From Paraburkholderia sp. BL9I2N2 (GTDB lineage: Bacteria; Pseudomonadota; Gammaproteobacteria; Burkholderiales; Burkholderiaceae), in contig NZ_SMGP01000002.1 in the NCBI RefSeq assembly GCF_004339745.1, forward strand, positions 434,001-498,000: 64,000 nt of DNA. Reading direction: 5' to 3'. The position numbers and the translations under genes were made by a program. Positions 52,191-60,387 of this stretch are shown here, piece by piece. Positions within the stretch are counted from its first letter, which is position 1. Each line of letters starts with the position of its first letter. Under the pieces are notes generated by a model. It saw nothing but the letters and a program-made list of their open reading frames with translations. It did not search any database and was not told the DNA's origin.

Positions 52191-54038
52191 GTGAAACGTA
52201 CCGCTGCGCGTCCGCTGCTGTGGCTGGCGGCGCTGCTGGCCGTCTATCTGTGCGCTCCGTTCGTTGCGAGCGTGCCGCAGCTCGGCCGGGCGGACTGGGC
52301 GAATGTCGATTGGCGCGCGACGTGGTCGGCGGTCGGCATCTCGGCGGCGAGCGCGAGCGTGGCCTCGCTCGCGATTCTGCTGGGCGGCGTGCCGCTCGGC
52401 TATTTCCTGGCGCGTTCGACTTCGCGCAAGGTGGCGCTCCTCGGCTTCGTCGTGCAGTTGCCGCTGGCGCTGCCGCCGCTCACCAGCGGCGTGCTGCTGC
52501 TGTTTCTGCTCGGCCCGTATAGCTGGGTTGGCCGCTTCACCAATGGCGTGCTGACGGATTCGTTCGCCGGCATCGTGCTCGCGGAAGTCTTCGTCGCCGC
52601 GCCCTTCCTGATCATTGCCGCCAAGTCCGCGTTCACCACCGTCGACCCGGTGCTCGACGACGTGGCCGCGACGCTCGGCCATCACGCCGGCAGCCGATTT
52701 TTCCGCGTCATGTTGCCGGTCGCGTGGCCGGCGATTCGCGCGGGACTCGCGCTCGCGTGGCTGCGCGCGTTCGGCGAATTCGGCGCGACCGTGATGGTGG
52801 CCTATCACCCGTATTCGTTGCCGGTCTATACGTACGTCGTATTCGGCGGCCAGGGGTTGCCGGCGATGATGCCCCTGTTGCTGCCGACGCTCGCCATCGC
52901 GATCGTCTGCGCGGCGCTGTCGATTTACAGCCTTCGGCAAAAGACCACGCTCGAGCAAACCGAAAACGGCGACGACGCGCTCGAACCCGGCGCGGACCTG
53001 ACGGCGAGCCGCAGCGAAACCGCGGACCTGCGCCTCGCTTTCCATTTGCAACGCCGGCTGGGCGCGTTCGATCTCGACATCGCATGGACGCCGGTCACAC
53101 GACGCCTCGCGATCATCGGGCCGTCGGGCTCGGGCAAGTCGTTGGCGCTGCGTCTGATCGCGGGGCTCGAATCCAACGCGTCGAGCAGCGTGACACTCGG
53201 CACGACGCCATTGAACACGCTGCCGCCCGAGCGCCGGCAGATCGGCTATATGCCGCAAGACTACGGCCTGTTTCCGCATATGACGGTGGCGCAGCAACTG
53301 GCCTTTCCCGTCGATGCCGATCCCGCCAGCGCGCGTTACTGGCTCGATCATCTGGGCCTCGCCCAACTGGTCGCGCGCCTGCCCCATCAATTGTCGTTCG
53401 GCCAGCGGCAGCGCGTCGCGCTCGCGCGAGCGCTGACACGGCATAGCGAACTGCTGCTGTTCGACGAGCCGTTCGCCGCGCTGGATACGCCGCGGCGGCG
53501 CCGCTTGCAGCAGTCGTTGCGCGCCTTGCAGCGCGAGATCGCGGCGGTGACGATCATCGTCACGCACGATCCGGATGAAGCCGCGTTGCTGGCCGATGAA
53601 GTTCTGGTCGTCGAACAGGGCCGCGTGTTGCAAGCGGGTTTTATCGACGCCGTATTCGAGCGGCCGGCGTCGATGCGAGTGGCCGGCCTGCTCGGCTTGC
53701 ACAATGTAGGCGAAGGCGTGATGAGTGCTTCAGGCAAGGTCGAGATCGCTCAGGGCCTCGTGATCGGAACGGGCGACAGCGGACTCGATCTCGCCGCCGG
53801 TCAGCGGGTCATGTGGCGCGTGTCGTCGCACGCCATTGTCGTGACGGTGGACGGCACACATGCCGGTGTGGTCGACGCGGTCGAATTGCGGCGCGGCGAG
53901 CGCTATGTCCGCGTGAATATTGCCGGAGTCCGCTTCGACATCGCCAATGAAGCTGGCCGCCTGCGCGAAGGCGCGCCGTGCCGGATCGAGATCCGCGCTT
54001 CAGGTGTTGCCGTCTGGCAAGCGAGCGATTCGCATTAA
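52191..54038 (+). CDS. Fused molybdate ABC permease and ATP-binding protein (ModB-ModC)
   Basis: A 615-residue fusion. Residues 1-250 form a ModB-type permease with about five to six helices and the EAA loop (DDVAATLGHHAGSRFFRVML, 156-175). A linker (250-285) leads to the ATPase: Walker A GPSGSGKS (310-317), Q-loop Q356, signature LSFGQ (401-405), Walker B LLLFDEP (421-427). A TOBE/Mop-like C-terminal domain (about 515-615) could bind the oxyanion and regulate. GTG 52191 is 5 bp after the binding-protein gene. Most bacteria encode ModB and ModC separately. Its stop overlaps the stop of nadV by 4 bp. Confidence 0.88.
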   Translation: MKRTAARPLLWLAALLAVYLCAPFVASVPQLGRADWANVDWRATWSAVGISAASASVASLAILLGGVPLGYFLARSTSRKVALLGFVVQLPLALPPLTSGVLLLFLLGPYSWVGRFTNGVLTDSFAGIVLAEVFVAAPFLIIAAKSAFTTVDPVLDDVAATLGHHAGSRFFRVMLPVAWPAIRAGLALAWLRAFGEFGATVMVAYHPYSLPVYTYVVFGGQGLPAMMPLLLPTLAIAIVCAALSIYSLRQKTTLEQTENGDDALEPGADLTASRSETADLRLAFHLQRRLGAFDLDIAWTPVTRRLAIIGPSGSGKSLALRLIAGLESNASSSVTLGTTPLNTLPPERRQIGYMPQDYGLFPHMTVAQQLAFPVDADPASARYWLDHLGLAQLVARLPHQLSFGQRQRVALARALTRHSELLLFDEPFAALDTPRRRRLQQSLRALQREIAAVTIIVTHDPDEAALLADEVLVVEQGRVLQAGFIDAVFERPASMRVAGLLGLHNVGEGVMSASGKVEIAQGLVIGTGDSGLDLAAGQRVMWRVSSHAIVVTVDGTHAGVVDAVELRRGERYVRVNIAGVRFDIANEAGRLREGAPCRIEIRASGVAVWQASDSH

Positions 54039-55495
54039 CCTTCGTGCGCGTGAGCGCGGCCTCTGATTTCGGCAAGCGACATATCGACCAGCAGCTTGCC
54101 GGAATCGAACACCGTCACCAGCGCATCTTCCCAATCGCCTTCGACGGTGCGCTCGTTCCACGCCACAGGCAACGTCGTCGTTCGATATTCGCCCGTGTGG
54201 CGATTCACCAGCAGCGTCAGGCGCCCTTTCATCGAGCGCTTTCCGGCGTCCGTGACCGGGTCCTTGAGCACGTCGTGCCACTCGTCGCCTAAACGGATCG
54301 CGGAACACTTCATCGCGAAGCGCTGCGTGTCGCGGTTGATCTGCTGCAACAACGCGCCGCCCATGCCGAACACGATGTTGTCCGCCGCGAAGCCGGCTTC
54401 GTCCATAGCGGCAAGAATCGCTTCAATCGAATCGGGGTTCACGCCGTCGCCCTGGATCACCCGCACGTTGTTGAGCACGCGCCGCCCTTTGCCGTTCACT
54501 ACCGATCCGAACGACGTCTCGAGTGCCCGCAGGGTTTGCAGCACGATCGTCCGTGGATCGCCGGAGTCGGGCCGGATCACCAGCGTGCCACCGGAGTCGA
54601 GCACCGCCTGCTTCAACTCCGTGCCCCAGGCGTCGAGCGCGGCGAACAGATCGTAGGAATCGGACACCACGGAAACGATTGCCCCTGGCTTGCCGAACTG
54701 CGCAATCATGTTGCGAAACGCGTCGGTTTCGCGCTCGCGGCCCCATGACGTGATCGTGCTGTGCTCCGCCGCCGGCACGGAAAACGCCGCCATCGTCTCG
54801 TTGTAGTAGTGGTTCGCCGCGACCACGCCGAGCACGGTGTCCGAGCCCATGAAGCTGACGAGGTGCGCGGCGCCGCCGATCGCCGCCGACTCCGCGCTCG
54901 ACACGCCACGCGCGCCGAAATCGTGCAGCTTGAACGGCAGTTGCGTGAGGTCGTCGCTGCTCTTTAGCAGATAGCCGCGGATCGTCTTGCGCAGATGCCA
55001 GCTTTGCGTCGCCACCGTAATCGGATACCACACGCGCAGAAGCATGGTCTCCATATACGACGCCAGCCAGAACACCTGCGGATCGTCGCATTCGACCGTG
55101 ACGAGCACGTTGTGCGTCGGCACGACCGAGCCTTCCGGCACCGCGCGAATGCGCACCGGCAGATAGCCGCCGTGGTGTTCGACGATGTAGCGCCAGCCCG
55201 CTTCGTTGAACGGCTCGCCGTGCGCCGTGAAAAAAGCCTTGGCCTGCCCGATCATGGCCGGAGTCACCGGGCGGCACAGATATTCCTTGATCAGCATCTG
55301 CAGGCCGAAGAACAGCGTGCGATCGTAGCGCCCGCCGCGCGACTCGATGTAGGAGAACATCGCCGACGCTTCGGGCGGATATTGCAGGTAGTGCGACGCC
55401 TTGTACGAATCCGTGTTGAGGATCGGATTGGACAGGATCGACGCGATATCGTTGAGACCGTTGGACTCGTTTTGCATGGACGATGCTGCGCTCAC
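54035..55495 (-). CDS. nadV: Nicotinamide phosphoribosyltransferase
   Basis: A 486-residue NAMPT/NadV protein. Conserved segments: NTDSYKASHYLQYPP near the N-terminus, KLHDFGARGVSSAESAAIGG, HSTITSWGRERETDAFRN, VSDSYDLFAALDAWG and IRPDSGDP, then GDGVNPDS and FGMGGALLQQINRDTQ. It joins nicotinamide and PRPP to form NMN in a salvage route to NAD that most bacteria replace with deamidation. The start may also be ATG 55477 (MQNESNGLND). It is convergent with the Mo transporter gene (4-bp stop overlap). Confidence 0.93.
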   Translation of the reverse strand: MSAASSMQNESNGLNDIASILSNPILNTDSYKASHYLQYPPEASAMFSYIESRGGRYDRTLFFGLQMLIKEYLCRPVTPAMIGQAKAFFTAHGEPFNEAGWRYIVEHHGGYLPVRIRAVPEGSVVPTHNVLVTVECDDPQVFWLASYMETMLLRVWYPITVATQSWHLRKTIRGYLLKSSDDLTQLPFKLHDFGARGVSSAESAAIGGAAHLVSFMGSDTVLGVVAANHYYNETMAAFSVPAAEHSTITSWGRERETDAFRNMIAQFGKPGAIVSVVSDSYDLFAALDAWGTELKQAVLDSGGTLVIRPDSGDPRTIVLQTLRALETSFGSVVNGKGRRVLNNVRVIQGDGVNPDSIEAILAAMDEAGFAADNIVFGMGGALLQQINRDTQRFAMKCSAIRLGDEWHDVLKDPVTDAGKRSMKGRLTLLVNRHTGEYRTTTLPVAWNERTVEGDWEDALVTVFDSGKLLVDMSLAEIRGRAHAHEG

Positions 55496-55819
55496 AGGCG
55501 CTCTAGAGAGTAATCAGACAGGCCGCGAAGTGGCTGGCCACCACGACACGATACACTGTCAAAACACACCGGGAATCAAGCGAAAGCACAGCTTGCGTCG
55601 ATACGCGCGATAGCTGCTCGCCGCGACGCTCTAACGGCGGAGTGGTCCACGTCATTGCCTATTCGTTTCGACATGCGAATTATTATTCTGGCAGGTTACG
55701 CCAAAGGCTGCCCGCCTCCCATGATCGCAGCGTAGCAGCGGCACGGATCCGCTATCCAGATCATGCCACGGACGTGCGGATTCGCTTCTGACGAGTGTGT
55801 CCAGTTTGACAGAACGGCT
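55496..55819. other. 324-bp gap between nadV and the tadZ-like gene
   Basis: I see no gene. The part near 55660-55700 is AT-richer (GAATTATTATTCTGG) and could hold the nadV promoter. There is no clear terminator for the tadZ-like gene. Confidence 0.4.
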
Positions 55820-57022
55820 TCAATGGCCGGGTTTGAGCTGCGGCGGCACATTCGGCCGCGACGCGAACAGCCGGCCGAGCACGCCTTTGCGGCGCTCGGC
55901 GCTGGATGGCCACAGCATGTCCGCCAGCAGGCTGATACCTTGCGCAAGCGTGCTGTCCCGGGCCGATGTCACCAGCGGCACACCGCGGCTGAGCGCTTCA
56001 TTGGCCTGCTTTTCGTCGCGCGGAAGCTGATGCGCCACCCTCGCGCCGAGCGTCTGTTCGAGCTTCGACAGGTTGATCTGGGCGTTCTTGTCGTAATGGT
56101 TCACCACCACCCGCACCTTGCTGGCCGGATAGCCCAGTTCCCTGAAAATATCGAGCATGCGCCGCCCGCCATGCAGGTAAAGCAGGTTCTGACGCACCAC
56201 CATGCAGATCGTGTCGCTGCGATCGAGTGCATGGATCGTCAACGGATTCAGGCTCTGGCCGACGTCGATCAACACTGCGTCATAGCGCTCGCGCGCCAGC
56301 GCGAGAATGCTCTCCATCTGCGCGGGCAGCAATTCCGCGGCCTTGAGCGGATCGCCCGCACCCGCCAGCACATCGAGATTTGCGTGGACATGCATCACGC
56401 ATGATTCGAGTAGCGCGGCGTCGAGGCGCTCCGCGTGGGAGCAGAGATCGGCAAGCGTGGTGGGTGGCGGTTTGTCGGCCATGAGCAGGCTGGCGTCGCC
56501 GAATTGCTGGCTGAGATCGATCAGCAGCACACGCCGGTTGCTCAGCGCGGCAAGCGAATACGCGAGATTCACGGCGATTAGCGTGGTACCGCTGCCACCC
56601 TTGCTCGAAGCGAGCGAGACGACACGGCCGACGCGACGGCCGATGGCGTTTTTCCGCACGTCGGCCTGGATGAGGATGGTGGTGATCTCGTCGACGTCGA
56701 GCGGCCACGCCAGCACATGCCGCACGCCGACGCGCATCGCCGCGCCCAGCAAGGCGGTGGACGGCGCCGCCGTCATCAGCACGCAATGCAGCGCCGGCGT
56801 GCAGGCCAGTGCTTCCTCGACGCCGTCCAGGTCGCGCGCATTCAGTCCGGCATCGTCGACGATCAGCATATCGGCGCTTCGAATCGCACGGTCGTGCGCC
56901 CGCACTTGCCGGGCAGTGCCGTGAGCGGTGCGCAGCCGGTAAGCCACGCCGCTTGCCTCGAGGCGAGCGACGATGTCCGGCGCGCGCTCCATGCTGGATG
57001 AAATCAGGAAGATGTCGATCAT
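55820..57022 (-). CDS. TadZ/CpaE-like ATPase of a Tad-pilus type, orphan
   Basis: A 400-residue protein. The N-terminal receiver-like domain (about 1-125, SADMLIVDDAGL; AAMRVGVRHVLAWPLDVDE) lacks a clear phosphorylation pocket. The MinD/ParA-type ATPase has a deviant Walker A, KGGSGTT (141-147), and VLLIDLSQQFGD (165-176). TadZ localises the Tad pilus machinery to a cell pole; CpaE does so in Caulobacter. tadA, tadB/C, cpaB, cpaC and flp genes are not present around it, so it is isolated. ATG 57022 is chosen as the family start. A small gene lies 67 bp upstream and a sigma-54 promoter further up. Confidence 0.85.
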   Translation of the reverse strand: MIDIFLISSSMERAPDIVARLEASGVAYRLRTAHGTARQVRAHDRAIRSADMLIVDDAGLNARDLDGVEEALACTPALHCVLMTAAPSTALLGAAMRVGVRHVLAWPLDVDEITTILIQADVRKNAIGRRVGRVVSLASSKGGSGTTLIAVNLAYSLAALSNRRVLLIDLSQQFGDASLLMADKPPPTTLADLCSHAERLDAALLESCVMHVHANLDVLAGAGDPLKAAELLPAQMESILALARERYDAVLIDVGQSLNPLTIHALDRSDTICMVVRQNLLYLHGGRRMLDIFRELGYPASKVRVVVNHYDKNAQINLSKLEQTLGARVAHQLPRDEKQANEALSRGVPLVTSARDSTLAQGISLLADMLWPSSAERRKGVLGRLFASRPNVPPQLKPGH

Positions 57023-57089
57023 GTCGGCTCTCCGCCGGTCTGACGCCGTTCGGTTGGCGAAGCCACCTCGATAGCGATCGATGTTCTGG

Positions 57090-57377
57090 TTATTCGTCGG
57101 AATCGGACCGGTAAATGTCCGCACCGCGTTCGTAGTTTCGTTCCTGCGACACCGGCATCTCATACACCGAGTCGCGCAACGCCTCGCGCTGAAGCTCCGC
57201 TTGCGCCCGGCGCTTGATCGCCTCGGCAATCACCAGCGTCGTCAGATCGACCGGCGGCGCGGCGAACAATGCGCGCGGCGCGGCGATATGCCGGTGATAG
57301 GCGACATCCGTTGAGTACATGGTGGTTTGACGAGCCGGCTGTGCTGTGCCGGCCGGCTTGGTGAACTGTCTGGTCAT
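57090..57377 (-). CDS. Small hypothetical protein upstream of the tadZ-like gene
   Basis: A 95-residue protein. The start is Thr/Pro/Ala-rich (MTRQFTKPAGTAQPARQTT), then APPVDLTTLVIAEAIKRRAQ and an acidic tail ending RSDSDE. No signal peptide, membrane segment or known family. GGGGG lies about five bases before ATG 57377, right after an A7/T8 hairpin. Same strand and operon as the tadZ-like gene. It may be a partner of that ATPase. Confidence 0.6.
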   Translation of the reverse strand: MTRQFTKPAGTAQPARQTTMYSTDVAYHRHIAAPRALFAAPPVDLTTLVIAEAIKRRAQAELQREALRDSVYEMPVSQERNYERGADIYRSDSDE

Positions 57378-57387
57378 GACAACCCCC

Positions 57388-57406
57388 AAAAAAAATCTGT
57401 TTTTTT
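57388..57406 (-). promoter_or_regulatory. A-T hairpin next to the ribosome site of the small gene
   Basis: On the minus strand, A7-CAGA-T8 forms a weak A-T hairpin whose right arm touches the GGGGG ribosome site of the 95-residue gene. The position suggests translational control, perhaps melted by temperature or ribosome movement; this is inference. Confidence 0.4.
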
Positions 57407-57426
57407 CACTGCTCTGTCCAGGTGAG

Positions 57427-57452
57427 CCGTGTCCGCACATTCGCGGACACGG
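57427..57452 (-). promoter_or_regulatory. Perfect 10-bp hairpin in the leader of the small gene
   Basis: CCGTGTCCGC / GCGGACACGG with a 6-nt loop, 50 bp upstream of the small gene ATG. No T run follows closely on either strand, so it is not an obvious terminator. Confidence 0.55.
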
Positions 57453-57694
57453 CGCCCGGTCCACCTCGTAAGCCGCGCCTCTCTACGGAGACTCTGGCCA
57501 TTCCTCCCCGCTCCATCGCGCCCGGTTGGTCCTCGACCGCGCGCTACCCCGCCGCTCTTCTTTCGCTGCCTTCTTGTTGTTGTGCGTATCGTTCGCTCAC
57601 CCACTCCGCGAGCGCGGTACTTGTTGTTTTTTGCCATCCCCTTCATGTCCGCCGAAACAGACGGAAAAAGTGGCGAGGTCGACCTTTACATCGT

Positions 57695-57711
57695 CCGGTC
57701 ACATTGACCGG
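57695..57711. promoter_or_regulatory. Inverted repeat CCGGTCA-CAT-TGACCGG
   Basis: A perfect 7-bp inverted repeat with a 3-bp spacer, followed by GGTAC-GTT-GTACC. It lies between the sigma-54 promoter and the small gene and may be a regulator-binding site or leader stem. Confidence 0.4.
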
Positions 57712-57901
57712 TACGTTGTACCGATCATTCGCGCCGTGCTCTTATGTCGTTTGTTTTTCAGTGGCCCCGCCGCCCCCTCGTAAAACGCATTGGCTTCCCC
57801 CCGCCGCGCCTACGAAGTTTTATGTGCCGCCGATCTCTCTTCACTCCGGCTTCCCGGAGTTCGGACCGGGCGGCAACAGCATTCGCTGTGAAGTGCTTAT
57901 T

Positions 57902-57916
57902 GCAACGGCTATGCCA
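57902..57916 (-). promoter_or_regulatory. Sigma-54 promoter pointing to the small gene and tadZ-like gene
   Basis: The minus strand reads TGGCATAGCCGTTGCA with exact GG-N10-GC spacing and the consensus TTGCA end. It points leftward to the 95-residue gene, giving a leader of about 510 nt. A sigma-54 activator gene is divergent on the other side. Confidence 0.72.
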
Positions 57917-58464
57917 TGTGCCCTCAAACCCTTATGCCACCGTGATCGTTGCTGCGGGGCACCCTGCTCGCGCACTCTTCGCATCTCGCGTTGATTCGAA
58001 TTCGACACGCACTTAGGCCTCCGCCGACGCGCCGCGGCGACGCGTAGCTGACCGTTGGCTCGCCGGGCAATCCGCAGGTCCCGCGTGGGGCCGGGCGCTG
58101 CGTTACATCCCGGTCAAATATGCCGATGCTTCGGAACCCTACCGGGTAGTCTCGACCCCCTGTCCGATGTGTCGCAAGCGTGAGACGAGGCAAATCCCGA
58201 ACTACAGTTCCGTTTCACATTTGCCGTAAAACGAATTGAGGCGCTATGTGGGATGCCGAGCATAGCGGGACTTGACCGTCCATTTTTTACCGCAAGCACA
58301 ATGGGGTGATATGAAAAACGTTTCTGAATCCAGACTTGTTTGTATGGCGCTCGAAAGCGGTTTCGCTTATCGTTAAGCCCATGCGCCAAGAAGAGTGCTT
58401 GTATCAGGCCAACGAGGTTAAAAACGGTTTGAGTGATTCGGGGAAAAGATCGTGTGACGGTTAC

Positions 58465-58480
58465 AACGGTGAACACCGTT
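58465..58480. promoter_or_regulatory. Inverted repeat AACGGTG-AA-CACCGTT
   Basis: A perfect 7-bp inverted repeat with a 2-bp spacer, 247 bp upstream of the VpsR-like activator gene. Possibly its own operator or that of another regulator. Confidence 0.35.
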
Positions 58481-58726
58481 CCCGCCATTCGTCCGATATG
58501 TAGCAGCTCGCGGCTCGCGCCGCCCGCTCCATGCCCCCCGAGATTGCCGCTACCGTGAATCGTCACCGCCGGGCGTCGAGTCGCAGAACCCCAAAGCGGT
58601 GGATCAATCCATGTCCGGGTCCGCACAAGCGGACCGGCTGGCTCAGTTGGCCGGAAGCCGGCATCTTGCCGGTCTGTTAGGTACGTCGCAGAACAGTCCT
58701 GAGAGCTGCATCAAACCGGGGGTAAC

Positions 58727-60163
58727 ATGAACACGACTTGCACGCCTGTCGACACGGAACGCACTGTTCTGTATGTGTCGAATTCGCCGGATCAGAAACT
58801 CGCCGCTTTTCTGGCGGCTTCTGGCTGGCAAGCGGTGCATGCCAAAAGCACGGCCGTCGCCGAGCGTATGCTCGAGCGCGGCAATATCAAGGTCGGCCTA
58901 GTCGAGCTGCCGGGCGACTGCACCTCACAGCATCTGTCCGCACTGGCGTCCTGCATGCGGCGCGTGGAAACCAACTGGGTCGCCCAGATCGCGCCGGGCC
59001 AGGCGGAAAACGAACTGGTCAGCCGTTTCATCCTCGACTATTGCTTCGACTTCGTCACGCGACCGTGGCTCAACGACCGGCTCGTGTTCGCGCTCGGCCA
59101 CGCGCATGGGCTGTCGAGCCTGCGGCATGTGGAGGTCGCGCCGGAGCCGTCGCTCGGCCGGCACGGCATGGTCGGGCAATGCGAGGCCATGCAGCAGTTG
59201 TACCGGCGCATCGACAAATGCGGCGTGACCGACGCGCCGGTGTTCGTCGCCGGCGAATCCGGCACCGGTAAGGAACTGACCGCCAAGGCGATTCACGAAC
59301 GCTCGCCGCGCGCCGGGCGGCCCTTCGTCGCGATCAATTGCGCGGCGATTCCGCCGAGCCTCCTGCAAGCCGAATTGTTCGGCCACGAACGCGGCGCCTT
59401 TACCGGCGCGCTCCAGCGCAAGATCGGCCGGATCGAGAGCGCCCATGAAGGCACCCTCTTCCTCGACGAAATCGGCGACATGCCGCATGAATGCCAGGCG
59501 GTCCTGTTGCGCTTCCTGCAGGAAGGCACGATCGAACGGCTGGGCGGCAATGGCCCGATCAACGTCAACGCGCGGGTCATTTCGGCGACCCACGTCGATC
59601 TGGACAAGGCGGTCGAAGACGGGCGCTTCCGCTCCGACCTGTATCACCGTCTGTGCGTGCTGCGCCTCGTCGAGCCGCCGCTGCGCGAGCGCGGCGGTGA
59701 CATCAAGCTGCTCGCCAACTATGCATTGAGCATGTACAAACAGGACGGCGCGCGCAAACTGCGCGGTCTGTCGAGCGACGCGATCGTCGCCATGTCGAAC
59801 TATCCGTGGCCGGGCAACGTGCGCGAACTGATCAATTGCGTGCGCCGCGCCGTGGTGATGAGCGAGGGCCGCTTTATCACGGCAAGCGATCTGGGTTTGC
59901 CGGAAGCCGACAACGGGCCGGCCGTGACGCTGGCGGAAATCCGCAGCAAGGCCGAGAAGGACGCGATCGAGCATGCGTTGCAGCGGCATGGCTACAAGTT
60001 GTCCGAGGCGGCGGCCGAACTCGGCATTTCGCGGGCCACGCTGTATCGATTGATGCATGCCAACCGGCTGCATCAGGAGCCGGCGGCCGGGCGCGCGTCG
60101 AACGCCGCGGGCGGCGCGGATGCCGACGGCGAGACGGAGCGGCGGGCGGCTTCGCTGGTGTGA
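58727..60163 (+). CDS. VpsR-like sigma-54-dependent activator
   Basis: A 478-residue enhancer-binding protein. The N-terminal VpsR-type receiver-like domain (about 10-140) has Glu (E60, in VGLVELPG) where a phospho-acceptor Asp would be. The AAA+ domain has Walker A GESGTGKE, the sigma-54 contact GAFTGA and Walker B LFLDEIGDM. A Fis-type HTH (LSEAAAELGISRATLYRLMH) precedes a low-complexity tail. VpsR-like proteins in related bacteria bind c-di-GMP and control exopolysaccharide or adhesion. It is divergent from the tadZ-like pair, which has a sigma-54 promoter, so that pair is a likely target. Confidence 0.88.
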   Translation: MNTTCTPVDTERTVLYVSNSPDQKLAAFLAASGWQAVHAKSTAVAERMLERGNIKVGLVELPGDCTSQHLSALASCMRRVETNWVAQIAPGQAENELVSRFILDYCFDFVTRPWLNDRLVFALGHAHGLSSLRHVEVAPEPSLGRHGMVGQCEAMQQLYRRIDKCGVTDAPVFVAGESGTGKELTAKAIHERSPRAGRPFVAINCAAIPPSLLQAELFGHERGAFTGALQRKIGRIESAHEGTLFLDEIGDMPHECQAVLLRFLQEGTIERLGGNGPINVNARVISATHVDLDKAVEDGRFRSDLYHRLCVLRLVEPPLRERGGDIKLLANYALSMYKQDGARKLRGLSSDAIVAMSNYPWPGNVRELINCVRRAVVMSEGRFITASDLGLPEADNGPAVTLAEIRSKAEKDAIEHALQRHGYKLSEAAAELGISRATLYRLMHANRLHQEPAAGRASNAAGGADADGETERRAASLV

Positions 60164-60387
60164 GCGGGTAAGTCCGGCGTCGCTTCTGCTTCGCTGGGGT
60201 CCGCCGGGTCGGGTCTGAACCTCGCTCGCCCGGATGATCGCGGGCCGCGCACGCCGCCATTTCGCGCGCACCATAGGGCGAAATGACGTGACAAGGTGCG
60301 CTGGCAGCGCCTGACGCATTCTTCGCGCCTTTCGCCGACACGCCGGCATTGCTATGCTGAAGGCCGTTCATCCATCCGGGAGCGGAC

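Larger units (their letters stand above)
57378..58726. other. 1.35-kb gene-poor region
   Basis: No supported gene between the small gene and the VpsR-like activator. Base composition is more mixed than in neighbouring genes. It holds a -24/-12 promoter, several inverted repeats (57427, 57695, 58465) and T/A-rich runs. Translated frames in it are Arg/Ser-rich and match no family. It may encode a small RNA or an unusually long 5' leader. Confidence 0.5.

Noticed and set aside
57374..57646. 90-codon basic minus-strand frame overlapping the small gene start by 4 bp
   Set aside because: Very Arg-rich, no family, and it runs through two hairpins of the leader. The ATGA overlap is suggestive, but not enough to call a gene.
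58114..58626. 170-codon minus-strand frame in the gene-poor region
   Set aside because: Composition is not protein-like for this genome, no ribosome site, no recognisable domain.
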